Source of the DNA: Edaphochlamys debaryana
Lineage: Eukaryota > Chlorophyta > Chlorophyceae > Chlamydomonadales
Reading direction: 5' to 3'
DNA: 64,000 nt
Assembly (NCBI GenBank): GCA_016858145.1
Contig: JAEHOE010000061.1
Location: 124,001 to 188,000 of the forward strand
Shown: piece after piece, positions 1 to 7,627 of the stretch
Layout: each line of letters starts with the position of its first letter
Numbering within the stretch: position 1 is the first letter of the stretch
Position numbers and translations under genes: made by a program
The notes under the pieces: model-generated
Told to the model about the DNA's origin: nothing
Database searches by the model: none
Seen by the model: only the letters and a program-made list of their open reading frames with translations

Positions 1-229
1 GCCACATGTCGTCAGACTCTGCCGCCGACCGCTTGCGCCCAATGAGGCTTTGTTCATGGACGGCCCTGTGGACGAGTCGATGTGCCATAGTTTGCGCCGG
101 CGCCGGCGCCCGCGGCGGAGCGGCGGTGAGGTGCGCAGGCAGCCTGCCGCGCCGGATGGGCCGCCGAGTCCTGGGCCCTGGTGCAGCAGGCTCCTGGAGT
201 CCCTGCGCACTCTGATCTGGAGCTGGAGC

Positions 230-1719
230 TCAAACTGGAGCCTGGGCGGCCCGGAAGATGACATCGGGCATGCTCTGCAGCTTGTTCTGCAGCAGGGCGT
301 CGCGCGGGTCCTTGTAGAACGTGCGCAGGCGTTGCCATAGCGCGTTGCCCTGAAGGCGGGTGACAATGGGATTGCCCGGGGCCGTGTCCGCCAGCTCCAG
401 CAAGTCCTGCACGGCCACCTCTGCCAGCCACTCGACGGCCTCCAGGTGCTGGTTGGCGTGCTGCGCGTGCGGCAGGGCGGCAGCGGCGGCGACGCGCTCG
501 CTCTCTGGCATGGGGCCCAGCCTGGCCCGCACGCTCAATTTCGTCATGTACGGCGGCAAGACCCAGGTCAACGGGCGCGTGGCGTACATGACGTGCCTGC
601 GGAGCATCAGCGCCCTGACCTGTCCCGTCCGCGCGCTGGCGGAGCTTCTCCTCGTGCGCTTCACCATACTCGGCGAGGCGTACCCGGACCCCCGAGACGC
701 CAACGACTGGCTCAAGCGCCCGCTGCTACGGGGCGTGCTCCAGCAGACGCGCGGCATGGGGTACAAGCGGCTCCGCCAGGCCGTCGCCGACCTCTTCTGG
801 CTGCTGCGCATTGTGACCAGCAAGCGGACCCACGCCATGCGCGTCGGCGGCGCGTGCGCGCTGAGTGCGGCAGGGTGAGAGCACGTAAAGTATGCCCCCC
901 ACCCCACCCCCCACCCCAAAGCCCGGCCCGGCCTGTCGCCGCTCTCGCTTGACCCCTCTGATCAACTACTGCCCTGAACCCGCTGACATGCAGCGTGATG
1001 CTCGACATCATCCGCCGCATGGGCCATTGGGACAACAGCGTCGTCGTGGCGGGGGCGGCCAGGTCGCAGAGGCGCAGGTTCAACGCGTCGCTGGCGCGGC
1101 CCAGGCAGGCGTGGAGGAGGAGGATGGCCAGTTGCACCTGCGCCAGCACGAGCTGCCCCCACCTGAGCTGGACGCGCGACGCCGTACCCCGCGCCAGGAA
1201 CGCGCCCATGCGCCGGTGCTGCTCCGGCGTGTACGTGTCGTGGGCGGTGGCCGCGAGCAGGTCGCCAGCGGGCCGCTCGTCAGCGCCGATGGCGTGCTGC
1301 CGCGCGACCTTGCACTCTGCGTTGAAGACCTCGCTCCGAGCCAGCTCCAGGTCGCTCTCCCAGCCCTTTGCCAGCCGGCGTGTCTGGTCATGGTGCACGA
1401 GCGCCTTGCGGGCCTGCTCGATGGTGGAGAGGCCCACGCGACCAACGCGTTGGACACCGACATAGCTGCATTCTCGCTGCTGCTTTGCGGTCTCGCCGAG
1501 CAGCTTCATGAAGCGGGCGGCCTCCGCCGCCAGGGACTCGCCGCGGAGCCCATCTTCGTCCACGCACCGCGCCTTGCAGTGTTTGCTGAATTTGCGCAGC
1601 TGCTTTTCGTAGGCGATGAGCGTGTTACGGTCAAGGGTGCGCTGCGCACGTTGCGCGAGGTCCCCGCGCTCTGCTTCAGTGTACGCGAGGTCCTCAGTCT
1701 CATGGACGCTGGTGGGCAT
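230..1719 (-). pseudogene. Crypton/Ndc10-like tyrosine recombinase, split by an internal inversion
   Basis: The N-terminal half reads on the minus strand from an ATG at 1719 (MPTSVHETEDL) down to about 1057. It has a SAM-like core-binding segment (TLIAYEKQLRKFSKHC) and ends in GRASDALNLRLCDLA, which fits the first catalytic Arg motif of tyrosine recombinases. The next part of the protein is found on the plus strand at 528-1063: GGKTQVNGRVAYM, CLRSISALTCPVRALAELL, then THAMRVGGA (H-x-x-R-like) and, after a probable intron at 875-993 (GTGAGA...ATGCAG), IIRRMGHWDN. These match the second domain of Crypton/Ndc10-type proteins. The C-terminal tail resumes on the minus strand from 520 to 230. All three pieces join in one frame if 521-1063 is flipped. 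I do not see a clear nucleophilic Tyr after GHW, so activity is doubtful. Family call inferred from motifs; no search was run. Confidence 0.7.
521..1063. other. Inverted segment bounded by a 7-bp inverted repeat
   Basis: CCTGGCC at 521-527 and GGCCAGG at 1057-1063 are exact inverted copies. The recombinase reading frame enters at codon boundary 1059/1057 on the minus strand, continues from codon 528 on the plus strand, and leaves from codon 1061-1063 to codon 520 on the minus strand, with frame kept at both joints. The inversion itself is inferred; the repeats and frames are seen directly. Confidence 0.7.
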
Positions 1720-1806
1720 GTCCAGGAACACTACTACAGTATGACTATGCCAACAACAACAACACCAGCAGCCGGTCAGCCAAGCGGCACCACTCACAAC
1801 AAAATC

Positions 1807-2463
1807 TTAGAATGCCGTACATCGACGACTCCTCCTATTCCTCCATCGACGACTCCGCCCTTGCGGCAAGCCAGACCTGCCTGGTGAAGGCGACAACCTC
1901 GCGAGCCCGCCGAGCGGCCACCTGGCGCGGTGAGAGGTGGTTGCCCCTGGACTGGACGTCGCCGAGCAGCATGTGAAAACCTGGTGGAAACTGCCCGCTG
2001 GGACGATCTCAAGAAGCTCCCTCACGTGGTTGGGGAGTAGTGGGAGTCGTGCGTGGGAGTAGAGGAGAAAGCCTTCAAGCCTAAAAAGGCGTACGCCTTT
2101 TACAGCATACCCTTGATCTCCGCCTTGTTGCTTCGTCATCGCCCGCTTCTGCGTGTGATCGAAGCCCTGCTCGACCATTTCGTGGGCGCTTTTGAGGACC
2201 TTGTTGTGCAGGGCCATGTCACCCCTGTCATTGTTTGCCGTGTGGTTTGCAAGGCTTTGCACGCCCTTCGTGAATGCGGTAATCGCTCCCGCCTTCACGC
2301 TGAGTTCCTTGGCCTTGGCCTGACTGAACTGCTTGTTGAATACTTGCGGCTGCACCTGGGGCTGCTGCTGGACCTGAACCTGGACCTGAGTCTGGACCTG
2401 AGTCTGGACCGGGGCTGGAGACCTGGGCTGAGCCCACGTCTGAGGAGCCTGCTGAGCGGACAT
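1807..2463 (-). CDS. Hypothetical Gln-rich protein
   Basis: The start is placed at the ATG at 2463 (MSAQQAPQTWAQ), where coding-like composition begins; an upstream in-frame extension to 2589 looks non-coding. Residues about 15-45 are a Q/V/P repeat made of VQTQVQ-like units from a 12-base DNA repeat (about 2360-2420). A lysine/alanine-rich helical stretch follows (SQAKAKELSVKAGAITAFTKG). The last 70 residues are low in information and read antisense through a degraded copy of the neighbouring 4303-5013 gene, so the true stop may lie earlier or the tail may be recent. I recognise no family. It sits head-to-tail between the recombinase and the Thr-rich membrane protein on the same strand. Confidence 0.4.
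   Translation of the reverse strand: MSAQQAPQTWAQPRSPAPVQTQVQTQVQVQVQQQPQVQPQVFNKQFSQAKAKELSVKAGAITAFTKGVQSLANHTANNDRGDMALHNKVLKSAHEMVEQGFDHTQKRAMTKQQGGDQGYAVKGVRLFRLEGFLLYSHARLPLLPNHVRELLEIVPAGSFHQVFTCCSATSSPGATTSHRARWPLGGLARLSPSPGRSGLPQGRSRRWRNRRSRRCTAF
1935..2040 (+). pseudogene. Degraded duplicate of the 3' end of the 4303-5013 gene
   Basis: The plus strand reads a decayed version of the last 40-50 codons of the gene at 4303-5013. The clearest match is the end: W-D-D-L-K-K-L-P-H-V-V-G-E-stop here against W-E-D-L-K-K-L-P-R-V-Y-W-E-stop at 4972-5013. The preceding GGDCP-like and DWTSPS-like stretches match the parent only with gaps. It lies antisense inside the 3' end of the Gln-rich ORF. 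Confidence 0.65.
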
Positions 2464-2595
2464 GTCTGATGACTGATGTCTGTGGATCGGTAGGCTTGTA
2501 TGTAGTAGGTGTTCGGTTGCGGAGTTGCACGATAATGTGGACCTGGCGGAACTCAATTTTTCCCCGAGTTGGTTCACGTTCCTTTCCATAACCTG

Positions 2596-4065
2596 TTACG
2601 CAGGCTCGAATGCGCGTATGAAAGGGTGGGGGCCCAGATCCTCTTTACTTTCCTGCAGCTCTTTAATGCCTTTAGCTGTCGCAATGATCCATCTTGCGAG
2701 GTCCATAGAGACGGCTTGCACGTCCTGATTGATCGGCGTGTTTGGGTACCCCATGTGGTTGAAGAATTTCCAAGTCAGCAGAGCGCGCATGTCGCAATAC
2801 GCAGTCGTGAAGGCGTCAAAGTGCTTGTCAAAGTCATCTCCATTGGGGGCCTTGGCCCTGGTGTAAACGTACGAAAAATACTCGTGCGAGCCACCGTTGC
2901 CGGCATTTAGGACCCCTTTTACGTAGGCGGCGTACGCTTCCCAAGCCTCGCTGCACGCTTTATAGGCTGCGGACGCCCCAATCTTGCTAGTGCTCGTCAC
3001 CACGTGGTACTTCTCAATGATACCCGCCACCACTTTGAAAGTGTCGCACATCAACATGTTGAGCACCTCTGCGTAAAATGACGAACAAGCAGCCACGAGC
3101 AGATTGTCGTGGTCGAGGTTGACATCGGCAGTTGAGAGCCCCAGTGGCGCGTACATGTGGAGGAACCCTTCAGTGTATGCGTCATTGTTCGGAACCCCTT
3201 TCTTCTGAAGGGAGCCAGCATATGCGTCAAGGATGTCATGGTACTTTGTGCGTATCGTGTCACCAGCTTTACTGAGGTAAAACTCATAGACTTTGACATC
3301 TGCCTTGTGGATGATCATCGACTGTGTACCCCTGGGTGGGCATGGCAAGGCAAGAAGTGGGGCAACTTTCTTAGAGTACCCTTCACTTGTTAGGATTTCG
3401 CCAGTAGCCGTCACTCCAGTCGTCGTCGCTCCAGTAGTCGTCGCTCCAGTAGTTGTTGCACCAGTCGCACCAGTGGTGGTCGCACCAGTGGTCGTCGCTC
3501 CAGTGGTCGTCGCTCCAGTCGTCGTCGCTCCAGTAGTCGTCGCTCCAGTAGTCGTTGCACCAGTCGCACTAGTGGTGGTCGCACCAGTGGTCGTCGCTCC
3601 AGTGGTCGTCGCTCCAGTGGTCGTCGCACCAGTGGTCGTCGCACCAGTGGTCGTCGCACCAGTGGTCGTCGCACCAGTGGACGTTGCTCCAGTGGCCGTA
3701 GCTCCCGTTGCTTGAGTAGTCGTTGCTTGAATAGTCATAGCAGCAGCAGTTGTCGTAGCAGCAGTCGTTTCCGCGCCCGGACTGCCCGGACTACCCGGAC
3801 TACCCAGACTACCCGGACCAGCAGGACCAGGCTGTACAGTGAAGCCAGCATTCGTGCGCGCTGCCGGGGCTCCAAATTGATCAGGTCCGGCGGCGGGTCG
3901 GGCGGGGAACCCGGGCTGGCCTTGGGTGGGCTGGGCGGGTAATCCCCCTGCACGCCATCCAAATCCGGCCGAGCCACCCAGTCCTTGGCGACGTGTTGCC
4001 AGAATCCCGCCCACTATCAATACTGCTGCCACGTTTACGCCGACGATGGGGCCGACGACGTCCAT
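2596..4065 (-). CDS. Thr-rich (mucin-like) single-pass membrane protein
   Basis: The chosen start is the ATG at 4065 (MDVVGPIVGVNVAAVLIVGG), which puts a hydrophobic signal anchor at residues 4-22, followed by basic residues. Next come a Pro/Gly/Gln-rich linker, a short collagen-like GSPGSPGSPG run, and about 90 residues of GATTT pentapeptides encoded by 15-base repeats (3411-3715). Thr this dense suggests heavy O-glycosylation. The C-terminal 250 residues are a globular, mostly helical domain with several Cys and Trp that I do not recognise. The layout (anchor, glycosylated stalk, globular head) suggests a surface or virion-envelope protein; that is inference. It is divergent from the plus-strand gene starting at 4303. 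Confidence 0.6.
   Translation of the reverse strand: MDVVGPIVGVNVAAVLIVGGILATRRQGLGGSAGFGWRAGGLPAQPTQGQPGFPARPAAGPDQFGAPAARTNAGFTVQPGPAGPGSLGSPGSPGSPGAETTAATTTAAAMTIQATTTQATGATATGATSTGATTTGATTTGATTTGATTTGATTTGATTTGATTTSATGATTTGATTTGATTTGATTTGATTTGATTTGATGATTTGATTTGATTTGVTATGEILTSEGYSKKVAPLLALPCPPRGTQSMIIHKADVKVYEFYLSKAGDTIRTKYHDILDAYAGSLQKKGVPNNDAYTEGFLHMYAPLGLSTADVNLDHDNLLVAACSSFYAEVLNMLMCDTFKVVAGIIEKYHVVTSTSKIGASAAYKACSEAWEAYAAYVKGVLNAGNGGSHEYFSYVYTRAKAPNGDDFDKHFDAFTTAYCDMRALLTWKFFNHMGYPNTPINQDVQAVSMDLARWIIATAKGIKELQESKEDLGPHPFIRAFEPA
3411..3715. repeat. 15-bp coding minisatellite (GATTT)n
   Basis: About 20 near-identical 15-base units (plus-strand form like CCAGTCGTCGTCGCT) inside the Thr-rich gene. 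Unit length is a multiple of three, so copy-number change preserves the frame. Units with Val- or Ser-type substitutions interrupt the array. Confidence 0.9.
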
Positions 4066-4302
4066 TTCCAGTATGCCTAGATGGTATATGCCAGTATACC
4101 ATCTTGACACAAAAAGCACGTGACCGTCGACACAGCGCCGGTTCTGCCGTCGGCCGAAGGGAGCATGGTCGTGGTCTGGACCGACCCTCACTGTAGGGCT
4201 TCACGAATCTTCTCGGGGGGAAAGACTGCCTTGAACATGTTCACCCGACATCTGCAATCACTTACAAAATCAAGTATTCCACGTAGTAAGGACGAGGCAC
4301 AC

Positions 4303-5013
4303 ATGGCGTCCCCGACCGCCCCCGACCGGAAGACTAGACTCGCGCAGCAGGCGGACTGCATTGCGCGTTTCGTCCGCTACGAGAAGCGCACAAGTGACAA
4401 GAGTTACCGCGTCATTCAGGGCAAGTTGCTGGATGACGGTCGGGTAACACAAGATGACGATAGGACTTCATTTGTCCCACCCGGCTTCCGACGCGTCCCA
4501 GTGCCGAGAGACCGAGTCGCCTCCTTGTTCTGCCCCATAGCCGTCGACCGGACCCCTCTTGCCAGGGCCGGAGCTCTGGCAGGCGAGGCGTGGGTGCGGG
4601 CGGCCTCAAAGTATTGCTTGACAGTCAAGGACATCGTGAGCATGGCGCCTGGTGAGCACGTGAAGGTCCTCGTCCTGGACCGCAACGCATTTGACGTGGC
4701 CGCAGACGAGGGCACCAACACGCATGGGCGCGCATACACGGCGCGCCACTTCTTCCGCATGAACAGCGCGGTCTACACGCACGACGCGGGGCTCACGGGG
4801 TACCTCAAGCAGAGGTGGCAGCGGCAGGCCGAGCCTTTTAAGTTCCAGGTCCTGGTCCACGTCCAAGGCAGGCGCTTGTGGTTGCTGGTGGACGTCGCAG
4901 AGCGCCTCGGGAAGTCGCGGAAACCGCCCGCCGGGACGACGGTTGTCGGCTGGCGGGGCCCCATGGTCCGCTGGGAAGATCTCAAGAAGCTCCCCCGCGT
5001 CTACTGGGAGTAG
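4303..5013 (+). CDS. Hypothetical protein, 236 aa
   Basis: The start is the ATG at 4303 (MASPTAPDRK), because the in-frame extension upstream to 4120 runs through the neighbour's promoter and 5' end and is poorly coding-like. The product is mixed alpha/beta by appearance, without signal or membrane segment, with a notable middle stretch VKVLVLDRNAFDV followed by TARHFFRM and a C-terminal W-E-D-L-K-K-L-P-R-V-Y-W-E. A broken duplicate of its 3' end occurs at 1935-2040, so the family has at least two members here. It is convergent with ligA, with only 14 bases between stop codons. Function unknown. Confidence 0.6.
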   Translation: MASPTAPDRKTRLAQQADCIARFVRYEKRTSDKSYRVIQGKLLDDGRVTQDDDRTSFVPPGFRRVPVPRDRVASLFCPIAVDRTPLARAGALAGEAWVRAASKYCLTVKDIVSMAPGEHVKVLVLDRNAFDVAADEGTNTHGRAYTARHFFRMNSAVYTHDAGLTGYLKQRWQRQAEPFKFQVLVHVQGRRLWLLVDVAERLGKSRKPPAGTTVVGWRGPMVRWEDLKKLPRVYWE

Positions 5014-5027
5014 TAGGACTGGGAGAA

Positions 5028-7067
5028 CTACACGTTGACGCCCGCCTGCTCGGCGCGTCGGCGCACATCCGCCCAAGCCAGCAGCATGATCTGCGCACGG
5101 CCACCCGCGTTGAGTTGCAGCGCCTTCTCGTACTTGCCGCGTGTATCCGCGAAGACGATCACGTCTGTGTTTGCGGACACGCTTGTCCTGACCACGCCGC
5201 TAACAGCCGCAATCTCGACCTCCAGAGCTTTGCTGCGCACACCCGTGAAGACGACGCTGCGCCCGTTGCCGAGAGTCGTCCGCAGCCAGGACGTCCAGGC
5301 CCCATCCGCGGTGCCCTCCCGGAGGGACCGTCGGCCCTGTCCGCAGGAAAGACCCTGAGTGTCTAGGAACGTGCGGAAGGAGGTCAGGCCCGCCAGGAAG
5401 CCCTCCGCTGTCTTGGCCTGCACGCCTGGCAGGGCGAGCAGCTGCTCCAGGGTCACCTCCATGGCCGCATCAGGCGTCCGGCCCGTACGCCCGAGCCCTG
5501 CCAAGATGGCTTCTATCTTGCGCTTGCCGAAGCCCGCACCAAAGGCGTTGCTGGCGCTCATGAGATCCACGCAGCTCACCGCCGCCACTGCGCTGCGGAC
5601 GGCGTGACTCGTGGACGCCGCCTTGCTCGACTCAAACCCGGGGATCTCTCGGAGCGCCGCGGGCGTCGCGTCCAGCACCGCACGCACCGTCGTGTAGCCC
5701 ACGTTGAACAGGCGCTCGACGGTCTTGTCGGAGACGCCCTTGGCGCCCAGCGTCTTGAAGAAGTATGAGAGCTGCCGCAGGAGGACGTCCCGGCTCTCGT
5801 GCCCAGCAAGCAGCACGGCATCCTTGTGCGTTTTCCCCCACTCCCAGCGCTGCGCGGGCATCTGCGGTCCTGCAGGCGCGGGCCGGACGACGCAGAGTAT
5901 GTAGGGGATGACGTCGCCGCTGCGCGTGACCTCGATGACGGCGCCCGGGCCGACCAGGAACTTGAAGATGAACTCGGCGTTGTGGCCCGTGGCGCGTCGT
6001 ATGGTGACGCCTCCTAGGCTCACCGGCTCGAAAACGATGGTGGGCTTGAGCAGCCCGTCCTTGCTCGCATTCCACTCAACGTGCTCGACGCTGACCTGCG
6101 CGGCGGTCTGAGCGCTGGCGCTCTTGAAGGCAAACGCATAGGACGGGTTCTTGCCCGGCTCTTGCGCTTGCCCGCCTGCGTCGTGCTCCACGACGATGCC
6201 GTCTACCTCAAACGGAGACTCTTCTTTGCGGCTCAAGAGAAGTTGGAGGAGCTGGTCCGCAGCCTTCTCTCTCAGGCTTGTTGACGTCATGGACCACACG
6301 GTCGTGAAGCCCATGGTGCGCAGCTGCTTGAGCTGAGCGCTCTTGGCCATGCCCGCGGGCATGACCAGTTCGTACGCTACGAAACGGGTAACCGCGGCGG
6401 TGTCCGGGTCGGGGGTCTTGCTGTTCACAATGCCAGACACGGCGTTGCGCGCGTTGGCCATGCGCCCCGAGAGCCCCCCCTGGAAGTCATCTCGGGTGAT
6501 GATGAGCTCGCCCCGGACAGCCGTGCCCGTGACTAGGGACTTCTTGTTGAGGCCAAGAGGCACAATTCGAGGCAGCAGGAAACTGATATCCTGCCCCTCG
6601 CGCCCGTCACCGCGGCTGTACATCCGCAGCGAGCCGTCGGCCTGGACGACCAGGAGAGCTGACACGCCGTCGAGTTTGTCGCTGACGACGACGGGGCCGG
6701 CGTGCTTCCGTCGCCAGGACGCCAGGGCCTTCGCGTCCTTGACCTTATCCAGGCTGCCCATCCAGTGCGGCAGGTGGACCTTGCGACTCCTAGTCACCGG
6801 CGCGCCCACTCGAGTCTGACCTGACCCTTCGGCTTCCAGGAGGTCCCGCAGCGTGTCGTATGCGGCGTCGCTGAGGAGCGGCGTGCCGCTGTTGTAGTAG
6901 GCGAGGTCGGCCTCCTTCATGAGTGCGCGCATGCGCTTCTCCGCAGCGTCCCTGCGCTGGTAAGCACTGCGGAGTTCCTGGAAGAAGCGCGTGGGGTCCC
7001 GCTCGATTCGCGCTGCTAGCTTGGCGAGGCTTGCGCGGAACGGGGCGGGCGCGGCCATGTCGTTCAT
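5028..7067 (-). CDS. ligA: NAD-dependent DNA ligase
   Basis: A 679-aa ligase that would seal nicked duplex DNA using NAD+ as the AMP donor. The N-terminal Ia-like segment has Y-Y-N-S-G-T-P-L-L-S-D-A-A-Y-D. The adenylation motif K-L-D-G is at K131 (SDKLDGVSALL), followed by YSRGDGREGQDIS. An OB-fold region, helix-hairpin-helix segments (GVSDKTVERLFNVG, LPGVQAKTAEGFLAG) and a C-terminal BRCT-like region (RSVVFTGVRSKALEVEI) are visible. The four-Cys zinc finger found between OB and HhH domains in bacterial LigA is not evident: the expected interval holds no Cys cluster. Length is normal for the family. NAD-ligases occur in bacteria and some large DNA viruses and are not the nuclear ligase of algae, which supports viral ancestry for this block. 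Confidence 0.92.
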   Translation of the reverse strand: MNDMAAPAPFRASLAKLAARIERDPTRFFQELRSAYQRRDAAEKRMRALMKEADLAYYNSGTPLLSDAAYDTLRDLLEAEGSGQTRVGAPVTRSRKVHLPHWMGSLDKVKDAKALASWRRKHAGPVVVSDKLDGVSALLVVQADGSLRMYSRGDGREGQDISFLLPRIVPLGLNKKSLVTGTAVRGELIITRDDFQGGLSGRMANARNAVSGIVNSKTPDPDTAAVTRFVAYELVMPAGMAKSAQLKQLRTMGFTTVWSMTSTSLREKAADQLLQLLLSRKEESPFEVDGIVVEHDAGGQAQEPGKNPSYAFAFKSASAQTAAQVSVEHVEWNASKDGLLKPTIVFEPVSLGGVTIRRATGHNAEFIFKFLVGPGAVIEVTRSGDVIPYILCVVRPAPAGPQMPAQRWEWGKTHKDAVLLAGHESRDVLLRQLSYFFKTLGAKGVSDKTVERLFNVGYTTVRAVLDATPAALREIPGFESSKAASTSHAVRSAVAAVSCVDLMSASNAFGAGFGKRKIEAILAGLGRTGRTPDAAMEVTLEQLLALPGVQAKTAEGFLAGLTSFRTFLDTQGLSCGQGRRSLREGTADGAWTSWLRTTLGNGRSVVFTGVRSKALEVEIAAVSGVVRTSVSANTDVIVFADTRGKYEKALQLNAGGRAQIMLLAWADVRRRAEQAGVNV

Positions 7068-7197
7068 GACGTTCCTTTGCTCCGTCCTTACACTCGATCA
7101 ACATCAATGTGAAGCGCGTGTTAGCGCGACTGTCACGCGTGAGGTCACTCGCAAGAGGACGCCCTGTCACGAGTCATCGTGGTACATCATGAACCGC

Positions 7198-7410
7198 TCA
7201 AACAACCACCGGGTGGAATACGGTGTCTAAAAGGTACAGTGCATTTTTGATGGGCATCTCTGGCTCAATAATGATGCGCAGTTCTTCGTTGCCGCTGCGG
7301 CCCACAAACACCTGAACCCCGTTGGCTGGCAGCCCAGTGGTCACATAGCCAGAGATGTCCATTGCATCCGCCAACACCTGCTGAATCACGTGGCGTGTTT
7401 GTGGATGCAT
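7198..7410 (-). CDS. Small hypothetical protein, 70 aa
   Basis: The start at 7410 (MHPQTRHVIQQVLADAMDI) gives a compact acidic protein with alternating hydrophobic beta-like stretches (VQVFVGR, ELRIIIEP) and no low-complexity bias, unlike the shadow ORFs around it. An upstream in-frame start at 7455 is possible. It is on the same strand as ligA and the MYND gene. No family recognised; coding status is plausible, not proven. Confidence 0.35.
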   Translation of the reverse strand: MHPQTRHVIQQVLADAMDISGYVTTGLPANGVQVFVGRSGNEELRIIIEPEMPIKNALYLLDTVFHPVVV

Positions 7411-7627
7411 TGAGTTCCGCCTGCAGCATCCGCAGGACTCGACCAGGTCTGTCACGTGCAGGCATCACCAGAGTGAGCAGGGTAGGAACAGACGATTGAA
7501 AACTGAGTACGCGGTCCATGCTTCTGTGTGGCCTTGTGCTGCTGTAGCCCCCCAAAAGGTCTGCTTATGTGCAGCAGCTACAAGAAAACCCCCCTGCACT
7601 TGACGAGCCTGCTCCCCGACGCCCCTC

